A stretch of 64,000 bases of DNA from Lepus europaeus (taxonomy: Eukaryota > Chordata > Mammalia > Lagomorpha > Leporidae), in assembly GCF_033115175.1 (NCBI RefSeq), contig NC_084836.1, forward strand, positions 69,239,297 to 69,303,296. Direction: 5' to 3'. Each line of letters starts with the position of its first letter. Within the stretch, counting starts at the first letter, position 1. The notes beneath the pieces are model-generated. The model ran no database searches, had not been told where the DNA came from, and worked only from the letters and a program-made list of their open reading frames with translations. The translations under genes and the position numbers were made by a program. Shown one piece after another: positions 10,642 through 18,872 of this stretch.

Positions 10642-11043
10642 AAAACCCAGGCCTTGTCGGCCTTCGCTCCCTCGGGGTTCAAGAGAGTATCTTATTCCTT
10701 GTTCCTGTTTTCCCAGTCCTCCTCCTGCGTATCCCATCTTTCTCATCATTTCCCACCCCGGGGATTCATTAGTTAACTGCAAATGAAGTTGCTCTAAGAC
10801 ATCCCTCCCCCATAAAGTTACAGGGATGGCACACACATAAGGTTGTACTTTGCCTGTGGTGCCTTCTTGATCTTTCCAGTCTAGCACTTGCACGCTTTGG
10901 GATGGGGCAACAGTGGTGCCTAATCCTACCAAGGTGTTATCCCCTTCCTGGAGGGGCCATGAAGGAGGCCAGTCTTGTTCGGAGATAATACTAACATCTG
11001 CGCCCGTATCTAACAGCCCCTTGATTGCCTTTCCTTTGATAAT
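10636..11043 (-). pseudogene. pro: Provirus pro: retropepsin and G-patch (C-terminal part)
   Basis: The frame holds the aspartic protease active site LLDTGADVSIIS near 11005-10985. It continues through the flap/core region (VQPYVCAIPVTLWGRDVLEQ) to a glycine-rich G-patch (MGYAGGGLGK) typical of betaretroviral pro, and stops at 10636. Retropepsin cleaves Gag and Pol polyproteins. The N-terminal part of the same frame lies at 15949-16400, beyond the nested insertion. Codon phase on the two sides agrees, so the insertion did not otherwise disturb pro. Confidence 0.9.
10642..10648 (-). promoter_or_regulatory. Candidate pro-pol -1 frameshift site
   Basis: Minus-strand heptamer G GGT TTT in the pro frame fits X XXY YYZ and lies one codon before the pro stop (TAG 10638-10636). 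The downstream pol frame is exactly -1 and open from here. I saw no convincing pseudoknot downstream by eye. Confidence 0.6.
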
Positions 11044-11057
11044 AAGAGTCCATAGTG
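11044..11057. repeat. Target-site duplication of the nested insertion, left copy
   Basis: aagagtccatagtg, repeated exactly at 15949-15962. Confidence 0.92.
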
Positions 11058-11060
11058 TAT

Positions 11061-11092
<32 letters not shown>

Positions 11093-11130
11093 GGCCCCTG
11101 CGCAAGGATGACACGCAAATTCGTGAAGCG
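11058..11130 (+). pseudogene. RNU6: U6 snRNA fragment fused to L1
   Basis: Matches U6 nucleotides 23-95 (taaaattggaacgatacaga ... ttcgtgaagcg) with one difference near the start. The 5' stem-loop and the terminal oligo-T are missing and there is no upstream promoter, so it is not a gene. The L1 5' UTR begins directly after it. Fusion at the 5' end of an L1 insertion is the known signature of reverse-transcriptase template switching to U6 RNA. Confidence 0.95.
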
Positions 11131-11763
11131 AATGAGGCTTGAAACTCCGTGGGGAAAAGTTCACCAGGCTAACTAGGAGAGAGAGGAAAAAAAAAAGTGA
11201 CCGATACAGACACGAGTTTCTCTCTCTCCGCTCACCCCTCAAAGGCTAGCAAGACAAACAGCAGGCGCCATTTTGGACATACGTCATAAGCAGGGCAACC
11301 TCAGGTCTGCACCGGCCCTGAGCCTAGCAGAAAAACCTGGCTCTGGGGGTGTGGGGTGTGTGTGAAATAACAGGAGATTAGGATCTAACTTGGCAACCCA
11401 GTGGGAGACTGCAGGAGAATTGGAGCCCACACTGAGGGCAGCACAGATTCCTGTGTGGTCCTTGGGAAAGAGCTTCCGATCTCTGGCTCCTGTGGGTATA
11501 TCATTCACCTGCTAACTACCTCCAATTACGTTCAGCTGTGTGGAATTACTTCCCTTTTGAATCAAAAAAAGAAAGAGATTTACCACACCTAACCTGGGAG
11601 TGTCATCTTTGACACACCCTCAACCCTGAGGAACCAAACACAGTTCTCAGGCCACACTCATCTCAAGCCTCTAAGGCTCCACCGAAAGCAGACAGTCCAC
11701 TTAATATAGAGCCATAGTGTAACAAGAAAAAACACCACAGTGAAGAAACCAAATATCTCCAAC
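11131..11763 (+). promoter_or_regulatory. L1 5' UTR (promoter region) of the nested element
   Basis: Starts 'aatgaggcttgaaactccg'. The part at 11700-11763 matches the antisense L1 5' UTR end near position 113-170. It contains a 'gcgccattttgg' motif (11266-11277), similar to YY1-type sites of L1 promoters. Promoter activity is inferred from the family. Confidence 0.6.
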
Positions 11764-12801
11764 ATGCCAAACAACAAACGCAAAAACCGAGGTAACAAGA
11801 ACAAGGAAGACACTATGACGCTCCCAAATGAAAAAGACACCCCAATTCAAGATTATGAAGATGATGAGATAGAAGAAATGCAAGAAGCAGATCTCAAAAA
11901 ATTGATAAGAACATTAAGAAGTTCTCAAAAACAAATTCTTGAACTACAGAAATCCTTCATGGACAAGATAGAAAATCTTTCTCATGAAAATGAAATATTA
12001 AGGAGGAATCAAAATGAAATGAAACAACTAGTAGAACAAGAAACTGTGATAGTGACGAGAAATCATAATGAAATGAAGAGTTCAATAGATCAAATGACAA
12101 ACACATTAGAGAGCCTTAAAAACAGAATGGGCGAAGCAGAAGAGAGAATATCAGACTTAGAAGACAGAGAACAGGAAAGGAAACAGGCAAACCAAAGAAA
12201 AGAAGAGGAAATTAGAAATCTAAAAAATATTGTCAGGAATTTACAGGATACTATTAAAAAACCTAACATTCGGGTTCTAGGAGTTCCTGAAGGCATGGAA
12301 AGGGAGAAAGGATTAGAAGGCATTTTCAGTGAGATACTAGCAGAAAATTTCCCAGGTTTGGAGAAGGACAGAGGCATCTTAGTACAGGAAGCTTATAGAA
12401 CCCCTAATAAACATGATCAAAAGAGATCCTCACCACGACATGTTGTAATCAAACTCGCCACAGTGAAACATAAAGAAAAGATTCTAAAATGTGCAAGAGA
12501 GAAACGTCAGATTACTCTCAGGGGATCTCCAATTAGACTTACAGCTGACTTCTCATCAGAAACCCTACAAGCTAGAAGAGAATGGCGAGACATAGCCCAG
12601 GTACTAAGAGAGAAAAACTGCCAGCCCAGAATATTATATCCTGCAAAGCTCTCATTTGTGAATGAAGGTGAAATTAAGACTTTTCATAGCAAACAGAAAT
12701 TGAAAGAATTTGTAGCCACTCGTCCTGCCCTGCAAAAGATGCTTAAAGATGTGTTACACACAGAAACACAGAAACATGGTCATCAATATGAAAGAAGGTA
12801 A
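11764..12801 (+). CDS. L1 ORF1 protein, intact
   Basis: This is a 345-codon frame from ATG 11764 to TAA 12799-12801. The start was chosen because MPNNKRKNRGNKNKED is the L1 ORF1 N-terminus and matches the fragment at 1-112. A basic tail is followed by a long heptad-type coiled coil (about residues 38-160), an RRM-like domain starting NIRVLGVPEG (about 175-260), and the C-terminal domain with ARREWRDIAQVL and PRILYPAKLSF. There are no stops or frameshifts. ORF1p binds the element RNA as a trimer. Its preservation fits a recent insertion, but whether it is expressed from inside the provirus is unknown. No ORF2 follows. Confidence 0.93.
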   Translation: MPNNKRKNRGNKNKEDTMTLPNEKDTPIQDYEDDEIEEMQEADLKKLIRTLRSSQKQILELQKSFMDKIENLSHENEILRRNQNEMKQLVEQETVIVTRNHNEMKSSIDQMTNTLESLKNRMGEAEERISDLEDREQERKQANQRKEEEIRNLKNIVRNLQDTIKKPNIRVLGVPEGMEREKGLEGIFSEILAENFPGLEKDRGILVQEAYRTPNKHDQKRSSPRHVVIKLATVKHKEKILKCAREKRQITLRGSPIRLTADFSSETLQARREWRDIAQVLREKNCQPRILYPAKLSFVNEGEIKTFHSKQKLKEFVATRPALQKMLKDVLHTETQKHGHQYERR

Positions 12802-12837
12802 AGGAAGGAAACCTCACAGCAAAAGATCACAGGAAGC

Positions 12838-15500
12838 TCAATTTCTCTTTGACATAGAATTAAACTCTGATGCTCTGTTAAAGCAATGTGTTAAAGTAAT
12901 CTATTATGTTCTCTTGATGTCTGTTAAATTCTAATTGTTCAAAAACAGCTGAATTTTTATTAAGAGCTATGGGCTATTTAAATATGTGCTTATTTTCAAA
13001 GATTTGAATAATCACCTTGTAACAATAATCAGATTTGGTCTATGTTATGTCATGATTTTAAGGAATCTTATTTCAACCAGATATTTTGGATTTTGAGCCT
13101 TCTTGGCATTCTTGACAGGCATTCAAAAAATCAAAGTTCCAAACAATCTGGTCTCTAAAATTTCCAGTAAATCTTGGACTTTGGTTTTTCCAGTTTGGGC
13201 CCAACTGAAAAAATTGAAGGACCTATGTCTCTCATCTTATAGAGACACCAACTAATCAGGCTATTTGGATTATATTAGAAGTACTGTCAAGATGTGACGT
13301 GGTACCAAATTTTAAGTTTCTATAATGGAAAATGCTATTAATACAAATGTTTGAGAATTAAAAAGTCTAATGATCTTGTGTTACTAGACATGATAGTTAT
13401 CTTAATGAGAAAGCCCCAGAGGCCTAAAGGGTTAAATACTTGTAAAATCCTACAGGTGCTTTCAAAAATACTGTGAAGTAAGCAAGTGCCTCTTATTGGT
13501 TGATGAGTTTATAATTTTAAACATGGCAACTTAGTCTTTTGTCATCCACAGTTATATATGATTTGCTGCTCATAAAACTAAAGCGTTGTTGGTTCTGTGT
13601 TTAGCTGTCCTCCTATAGGTTCCTATGGACTTTTTCCAGCCACTTTTATTGTATTCAGTACTTTGGGATGGCTCTGTAAACAGATGAAGCCAATAATGTA
13701 TTAACAGTACCAACTGAGAGAAAGTATGGTTAACTGAGGTTACTAAAAACAAAAAGCAATTCAAATCAATTGGCAATGTACAAAAAGAGTTAAAGATTTT
13801 AAAAGCTATTATTAAAATTGCTATATTGGTCTAATATGCTATGTTATATGTGTGTACATATTGTATGTCCACATGGGAAAATTTTATTAAGAATTTTATT
13901 TTAATTGGCTTATAGATAAGATTGTCCATAAATTTAAGCTGCTAAAAATCAAAGGTACCTTTTAATTTGTATGACCTGAATCTCTGCATCATATGTTTTA
14001 TACTTGTTGGTAGAAAGAAACTAAAAACATTTTATATGGTTGTGCTTAAGTTTACTGGTTAAACAAACTACACCATGTTAGATATTTAAGAGGTGTTTCC
14101 AAATACATCATGATTCTTAAAATTTATAGAAGGCATTGGACCTTCTGGTAAATGTTTTCTTAAGTTGTTATCTAATGGTTGAAACTGTTTGCTAAGTATT
14201 CATGTGATATTGCTATTGTCAGCAAGCGATCTAGGACTTGCTCCCTCATTTCTCTATTCTAAGCCTAACTTGTTCTTTCATTTCTCTATTCTCCTCAAGG
14301 TAGGACACTAATTCTATTATGAAGGAATTTATAGGATGCACAATTTAATCTTTAGACCTTATAAAAGAGATGGCTAACATTTTTCTGCAATAGCATAGCC
14401 AAAATAAGAGCTTAAATTATAATCTCATAGCTAGATTTACTTCGCCATCAGCGAAGTAAACAGTAAGTAGAAAAAACTTCCCTTTCAGACCAAAGGGAAA
14501 GAAAGTTTTAAAGTGAGAATATAATTTTCCTCATGGGCATTGTCTACCTTAGAAAAACTACTACAGAACATGCCTGTGACTATAGACTTGTAGTTCAGGC
14601 TACCGAAGATTAGAGATGGGACTTGGGCACTCCCTTGACTTGCATCCTCTGGTCGGCTTTAACAAAAACCAGGAGGAAAAGAAAGCTAGGCATCAGAAGC
14701 AATGGGTGGCAGGCCTATTAATGGCTGATCTGTACAGTGATCTGCCCTCAAGGAGACCCAACAGGCCAGTCCACTGCAGTAGCTTTCAATGTGGTAAGTC
14801 TGGGCTTCAGCAGAAGTCAGCTTGTGAAGAGCCCTGGCAGCTCTGCCAAGAGTTGGATCACTGGAAATGAACCTGCCCTGGAGTCGAAGGATGCCCAGGT
14901 CAGAGCCACAGATCTTATTGGTTCTAAGCTGAAAAGCCCTTCACTCAGCCCAACTTCCAAAGTGACCACTGCAGCTGAGGGGATGGTCAAGTAGGGTCAG
15001 CAACATTGCAGGCAGAACTGTAAATTTCTTGTTAGAGTTGCCACCTGCCTTTACCTGGCCAGCTCTCCTCCCAGGCCAGCTAAGTAATGAAAGTCAACAG
15101 AGTGCCTTCCCCTAGGAGGTTCACACCTCCCTTAGGATATACCCCATGTGAAGAGATATAGGTCTGGGCCTCTTAACTTACAAGGCCTAAAGCCCACCAG
15201 ATTATTATCAAGCCCCTTCTATCAGGTTCTATTTGCCTCTCAATCAGAAAACTTAATTGTAGCTTAGACAGCCCCTTTCTTAGCTCCTCTAATAATGACT
15301 CTGTCCTTTGTTCTAGACCCTGTCTAGCGCACTTGGGCCTCATTCCTTCGTAATCATAACCTCTACTCTACCACCAATGGCTCTACTCCCAACCTGTGTG
15401 TACTGATGGTCCTCTTCCCCACTTAATGCTGTATAATTGTTCAAACCTGGTCAATGCCACTCTTAGGATCATTGGTTACTATCCTCACTCTGTCTTTTAT
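12838..15500 (+). other. Non-L1 body of the composite element
   Basis: From 12802 to about 12837 the sequence still matches the L1 inter-ORF region of the older L1 at 53310-53350; after that the match is lost and no ORF2-like reading frame appears in any frame. 12838-14600 is AT-rich and unrecognised. Around 14740-14990, translations read like a decayed retroviral nucleocapsid and the start of a protease (SFQCGKSG...C, LCQELDHWK, then SKLKSPSLSPTSKVTT). L1 homology returns near 15501 ('atgaccttgtctaaata'). Origin from an ERV1-type element is inference. Confidence 0.5.
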
Positions 15501-15948
15501 GACCTTGTCTAAATATGATCAGAGTCGGCAAACTTGGAAGGCTTCCATAGCCTTGGCAACTCATGACGACAGCCTAGGGTGGTTACTGGCACCATAAACT
15601 AGAGTGTCAATTTGTTGGGTCAACAACAGGAGTCACTGTGCACTTGCTCCTCATGTGGGATCTCTGTCCTTAATGTGCTGTACATTGTGATTTAATGCTA
15701 TAACTAGTACTCCAACAGTATGTTTCACTTTGTGTTTCTATGTGGGTGCAAACTGTTGAAATCTTTATACTAAATTGATCTTCTGTATATAAAGAGAATT
15801 GAAAATGAATCTTGATGTGAATGGAAGGGGAGAGGGAGCGGGAGAGGGGAGGGTTGTGGGTGGGAGGGAAGTTATGGGGGGGGGGAGCCATTGTAATCCA
15901 TAAGCTGTATACTGGAAATTTATATTCATTAAATAAATGTTAAAAAAA
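15501..15948 (+). repeat. L1 3' UTR tail and A-run
   Basis: Matches the antisense L1 tails at 34155-34590 and 58325-58771. It has the characteristic G-rich tract (about 15820-15888), an AATAAA near 15931 and terminal A's. Confidence 0.9.
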
Positions 15949-15962
15949 AAGAGTCCATAGTG
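15949..15962. repeat. Target-site duplication of the nested insertion, right copy
   Basis: aagagtccatagtg, identical to 11044-11057; the first two A's merge with the A-tail. Confidence 0.92.
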
Positions 15963-16268
15963 GGCGCTCGCCAAGAGTCATAGTGAGGGCTGCAAAATGC
16001 TTTCCTTGATTACCTCTAGTATCCTTTACAAGGCTTATTATTAGCAGCTGAGCAACGGGCTGCAATGGCAACAGTTGCACTATCCCCTTAGTAGATTGGA
16101 ACATTACTTTGAGCTGTGAACAAGGCAACTGAATAAGCCCCATTATAACCACTAATCCCTTTAATGAATTTGTAGCCCTTCCTATAGTAACGCCTAAACC
16201 GTGAATATCATCCATGGGCTCTCGAGGTTCCACATCTATTGCCTGGATTCCCATTTGAGGTGTTAATA

Positions 16269-17993
16269 CTAAATAGTTGGTGGCTCGCAGCTCTGTGCAG
16301 TAAACGCTTGCCGGTTCTTTTGAGATGGTCCTACTCCTCCCATGGTTTGTCCTCTCACCCATTGAGTTTTCGGGCCCCTGGGTGTGGGGGCCCGCCACTC
16401 GTTTTTTTGGAATGTACTATTCTGGCCACTTAATCTGGTGGGTGATAGGAGCAGATTGCCTGCCTTGTCTTGCTTGGAATAGCACTCATTTGCCCAATGG
16501 TTGCCTTTACCGCATCGAGGACACAGTCCTGGTTGGCGTCCCAATTGTCTCTGTTCTGTACATTCCCTTTTCATGTGACCTTCTTTTCCACACTTAAAAC
16601 ATCTTTGTCCTAGCCCATTATTGCATATAATTTTGGCCATGGCAATTGCTGCGTGCTCTCCAGAGGCTACTTCATCCATGACATCCCTACAGATTTTTAG
16701 AAAGGTGGGAATGTCCTTATGCTGCCAGGGTCTTAGAGCCTCACGGCAGGTTTTGTTTGCTTGTTCATAGGCTAACCTTCGGACTAAAGGCATAGCCTCA
16801 TCCATGGTCTCAAAGATATTGCCTGCAGCCTTCATTAATCTGTTCACAAAATCAGCATAGGGCTCTGTTGGGCCTTGTATAATCTTGGATAAACTGCGTC
16901 TGATCTCCCCTTTCCTTGGAATGACCTTCCACGCCCTCTGAGCTAGTTCTCTCACTTGCATCAAGACCTCATTAGGGCAACTAGCCTGGGCATGTTCATC
17001 ATTAAAAGCTCCTTCCCCATTTAGCATATCCTCGTTCCAGGCTGGCTGACCATTCCTAGCATTATAATGGGCCCGAGCCCTCGTGAGCTCTCTGTAAGCC
17101 ACGGACCAGAGGAGGAAGTCTCCCCCACCAAGCACTGCCTTAGCTAGGTTCCTCCAGTCCTCTGGGACTAGTCCATTGGTGCCTATGTTATCTAGGACCG
17201 CTTTAGTAAAGTTAGCATGTGGTCCATATAATTGTACTGATTGTTGTAATTCCTTCAACAATTTATGATCTAGGGGAGTCCATCCCCGGTTGCCCTGAGC
17301 ATCCACTATCACAGGGGAAGCCTGATTTATGTGGTAATATTCTTCCCACTTAGGGGGAGTGCCTTGTCCTCCTGCCAGTTTTTCTCGAGGAGGTTCCGGG
17401 GAGAAGCCCCCGCCTTTTGTCTCTCTCGTGGAGGAAGAGTCCTCCAGAGGGGGGAGAGTCTTTGTTAAGGTGATCGGTTGCCATGATGGCCGATCCTGCA
17501 AAGTTAGGTTAGCCAGTTTGCAGCAACACGGAGAAACTCCTCCTACGGGCAAATATGCCGAATAGGGGGGTGCAGAAGGAAGGGGTCTCTCATCCTCCCT
17601 ATCTCTCTGTCCCAACCCATATTGGTCCTCTCTGTCTTCATCCTCTTCGTCTCCATCTAGGCTCCCAGATTGAGATTCTCTCTGCGTTTCCTCTAGTAAA
17701 TCAGCCCCTTCATCTAAGAGGGTTGCTATTTCCTCCGAGTCATTACAGAGAGCTTGGTCGATCAGTTGCCATAACCTAAGGACTTCAGGCGATTTCTCTG
17801 CTGCCCTCAATTGTCTTCCGACCCTACACCATTGTTCCTGATGTAACTCGCCACTCTCCACGAACCAGGATGAGGTCTGAGCAACGGCTCTAGTGAATGC
17901 ACGTATAGTGGCCACTTTCACGGGCGTCCCCGCTACTTTTAAAAGACAGCTTAATAACAGGCGCAACCTGGTTGTCGAGGGAGTGTTCCCCAT
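16269..17993 (-). CDS. gag: Provirus gag polyprotein, open
   Basis: The frame is 574 codons long. I chose ATG 17993-17991 rather than the frame's first Met at 18011 because it gives MGNTPS, a myristoylation signal. In order: matrix region; acidic stretch (about residues 93-130, DGDEEDEDRED); late domain PSAP (139-142); capsid with the major homology region (about 371-391, QGPTEPYADFVNRLMKA); and two CCHC knuckles at 465-478 (CFKCGKEGHMKREC) and 491-504 (CPRCGKGNHWANEC). Gag forms the particle core. It is undamaged and longer-lived than pol here. It ends at TGA 16271-16269, after overlapping pro by about 130 bases. Confidence 0.95.
   Translation of the reverse strand: MGNTPSTTRLRLLLSCLLKVAGTPVKVATIRAFTRAVAQTSSWFVESGELHQEQWCRVGRQLRAAEKSPEVLRLWQLIDQALCNDSEEIATLLDEGADLLEETQRESQSGSLDGDEEDEDREDQYGLGQRDREDERPLPSAPPYSAYLPVGGVSPCCCKLANLTLQDRPSWQPITLTKTLPPLEDSSSTRETKGGGFSPEPPREKLAGGQGTPPKWEEYYHINQASPVIVDAQGNRGWTPLDHKLLKELQQSVQLYGPHANFTKAVLDNIGTNGLVPEDWRNLAKAVLGGGDFLLWSVAYRELTRARAHYNARNGQPAWNEDMLNGEGAFNDEHAQASCPNEVLMQVRELAQRAWKVIPRKGEIRRSLSKIIQGPTEPYADFVNRLMKAAGNIFETMDEAMPLVRRLAYEQANKTCREALRPWQHKDIPTFLKICRDVMDEVASGEHAAIAMAKIICNNGLGQRCFKCGKEGHMKRECTEQRQLGRQPGLCPRCGKGNHWANECYSKQDKAGNLLLSPTRLSGQNSTFQKNEWRAPTPRGPKTQWVRGQTMGGVGPSQKNRQAFTAQSCEPPTI
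16356..16394 (-). promoter_or_regulatory. H-type pseudoknot stimulating gag-pro frameshift
   Basis: Six bases after the slippery site, stem 1 pairs CGGGCCCC (16394-16387) with GGGGCCCG (16378-16371). Stem 2 pairs loop bases CACCCA (16384-16379) with TGGGTG (16361-16356). Loop 1 is 2 nt and loop 3 is 9 nt, A-rich (AAAACTCAA). All pairs are Watson-Crick. Confidence 0.85.
16401..16407 (-). promoter_or_regulatory. gag-pro -1 frameshift slippery site
   Basis: Minus strand A AAA AAC in the gag frame (CAA AAA AAC), the classic betaretroviral heptamer. The -1 frame downstream is pro. Confidence 0.92.
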
Positions 17994-18099
17994 TGTTTTT
18001 TCCGGTACCAACCCTAAGCTTTTTATATCACCCGCCTAGATTCCTGTGTTTTACACACGTTCTACTTTTTCTTACCTGCTTCCAGCAACCGGTCCGGCT

Positions 18100-18117
18100 A
18101 TCTGAGTCACGGCACCA
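18100..18117 (-). promoter_or_regulatory. Primer-binding site, tRNA-His type
   Basis: Minus strand TGGTGCCGTGACTCAGAT, two bases after the LTR end. It is complementary to the 3' end of tRNA-His (GTG) with one mismatch at position 15. Confidence 0.82.
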
Positions 18118-18119
18118 TT

Positions 18120-18592
18120 TGTCGGACCCTCGCCAGCAAGGGTCCAACGCAATCACGACACGGTCACTGTTTCTCGGTTCTCAAGGAACTTTTACTTGTG
18201 GGGGCAGAAGGAAAGAGTGGGGAGGAGAGAAGAAAAGAGGGGGAGGAGAGAAGAAAAGAGGGGGAGGAGAGAAGAAAAGAGAAGGAGGAGCTCCAAGCCC
18301 AATTCCCAATGTCTCTTTATACCCCAAGTCCGTGGAGCATCCACTCCACAGCCAATAGCGGCTCTCTTCCCGTGCAGTGCACGCTGGTATCGTCCAATCA
18401 GATGAAAGGACGCGTATAGTCTCAGGTCGAAAGTTCATCTGTTTCACCGGGTTCCTCCTAGTTGTTTATGCAGAGTCCATTCTGTTTCATCTGTTTCACC
18501 TGGCTGTTTTCCTGGGCCTTGTGGTCGACCGATTGCTGCAAGCTATGCAGATGAGGAGGTGCTCACAGGTGGCCAGCCTGCAGTTCCCCACA
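18120..18592 (-). repeat. 5' LTR of the provirus
   Basis: Starts TGTGGGGAAC at 18592 and ends GACA at 18120. TATA box TATAAAG is at 18321-18315. Compared with the other LTR it has two extra 21-bp units (42 bp) and an 11-bp extra segment (gaaagttcatc, about 18429-18439). There are five substitutions. Confidence 0.95.
18221..18283. repeat. 21-bp purine-rich tandem repeat in the 5' LTR
   Basis: About three copies of a 'gaaaagagggggaggagagaa' type unit, downstream of the TATA box and so in the transcribed R/U5 part. One copy is present in the 3' LTR. Confidence 0.9.
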
Positions 18593-18598
18593 GGCTGC
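18593..18598. repeat. Provirus target-site duplication, right copy
   Basis: GGCTGC, identical to 7260-7265. Confidence 0.9.
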
Positions 18599-18872
18599 AC
18601 CAGTTTATGTTCCCACTAAGAGTGGATTAGGGTACCTTTCCTCCTCCATACTCTCCAGAATTTATTGTTTGTTGATTTCTGTAGCAGAGCCATTCTAACT
18701 GGGTTGAGATGAAACCTCATTGTGCTTTTGATTTGTGTTTGAGATGAAACCTCATTGTGCTTTTGATTTGTGTTTCTCTGATGGCAAGTGATCCTGAGCA
18801 TTTTCATGTCTCTTTTGGCCATTTGAAATTCCTCTCTTGAAAAATACCTGTTAGAATCCTTTGCCCATTTCT
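18599..18872 (-). mobile_element. L1, right half of the L1 holding the provirus
   Basis: Continues the ORF2 end from 7265 ('accagtttatgttcccacta'). Contains a local duplication of about 33 bp ('gagatgaaacctcattgtgc', 18709-18774). Truncated near 18872 against the next L1. Confidence 0.8.

Larger units (their letters stand above)
11058..15948 (+). mobile_element. Composite U6 / L1-ORF1 / non-L1 body / L1-tail retrotransposon
   Basis: The order on the plus strand is: U6 snRNA fragment (11058-11130), L1 5' UTR (11131-11763), intact ORF1 (11764-12801), about 35 bases of inter-ORF sequence, 2.66 kb not recognisable as L1 (12838-15500), L1 3' UTR end (15501-15941) and a short A-run. A perfect 14-bp duplication of provirus pro sequence flanks it, so the whole is one target-primed insertion. 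L1 ORF2 is absent, so the enzyme must have come in trans. It is younger than the provirus it sits in. A HAL1-like (ORF1-only) lineage is the nearest known concept. Confidence 0.85.
15949..16400 (-). pseudogene. pro: Provirus pro: dUTPase-like N-terminal part
   Basis: The frame is -1 relative to gag and opens exactly at the slippery site (16401-16407). It includes YLVLTPQMGIQAI and GVTIGRATNSLKGLVV, recognisable as the dUTPase fold found in betaretroviral pro. The motif that normally supplies the catalytic Asp/Tyr (after GLVV) reads IMGLIQLPCSQLKV and lacks them, so dUTP hydrolysis is unlikely. The frame is interrupted by the nested insertion at 15948 and resumes in phase at 11043. Confidence 0.82.
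7266..18592 (-). mobile_element. Class II (betaretrovirus-like) endogenous provirus
   Basis: Two LTRs (420 and 473 bp, TG...CA ends), 6-bp target duplication, primer-binding site, gag, pro, pol and polypurine tract are all in the expected order on the minus strand. gag, pro and pol lie in successive -1 frames and pro has a dUTPase-like region, both betaretroviral traits. Two CCHC knuckles and a G-patch after the protease agree. env is missing. The provirus is defective: pro is interrupted by a 4.9-kb insertion at 11058-15948, and pol has a frameshift near 10400 and stops at 9489, 9351 and 9027. LTR divergence (5 of 420 sites) suggests insertion within the last few million years; the exact age depends on the rate assumed. 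Confidence 0.95.

Noticed and set aside
11058-11130. Possible functional U6 snRNA gene
   Set aside because: The first 22 nucleotides, the 3' end and oligo-T, and the upstream promoter elements are all absent; it is a retrotransposed fragment.
14616-14994. Two overlapping 84-85 codon frames as genes
   Set aside because: They are in different frames over the same decayed retroviral-like stretch; neither has a full domain.
16269-16320. Gag start at the upstream Met (18011) and a longer Gag
   Set aside because: The second Met gives a myristoylation signal and the first six residues have no support.
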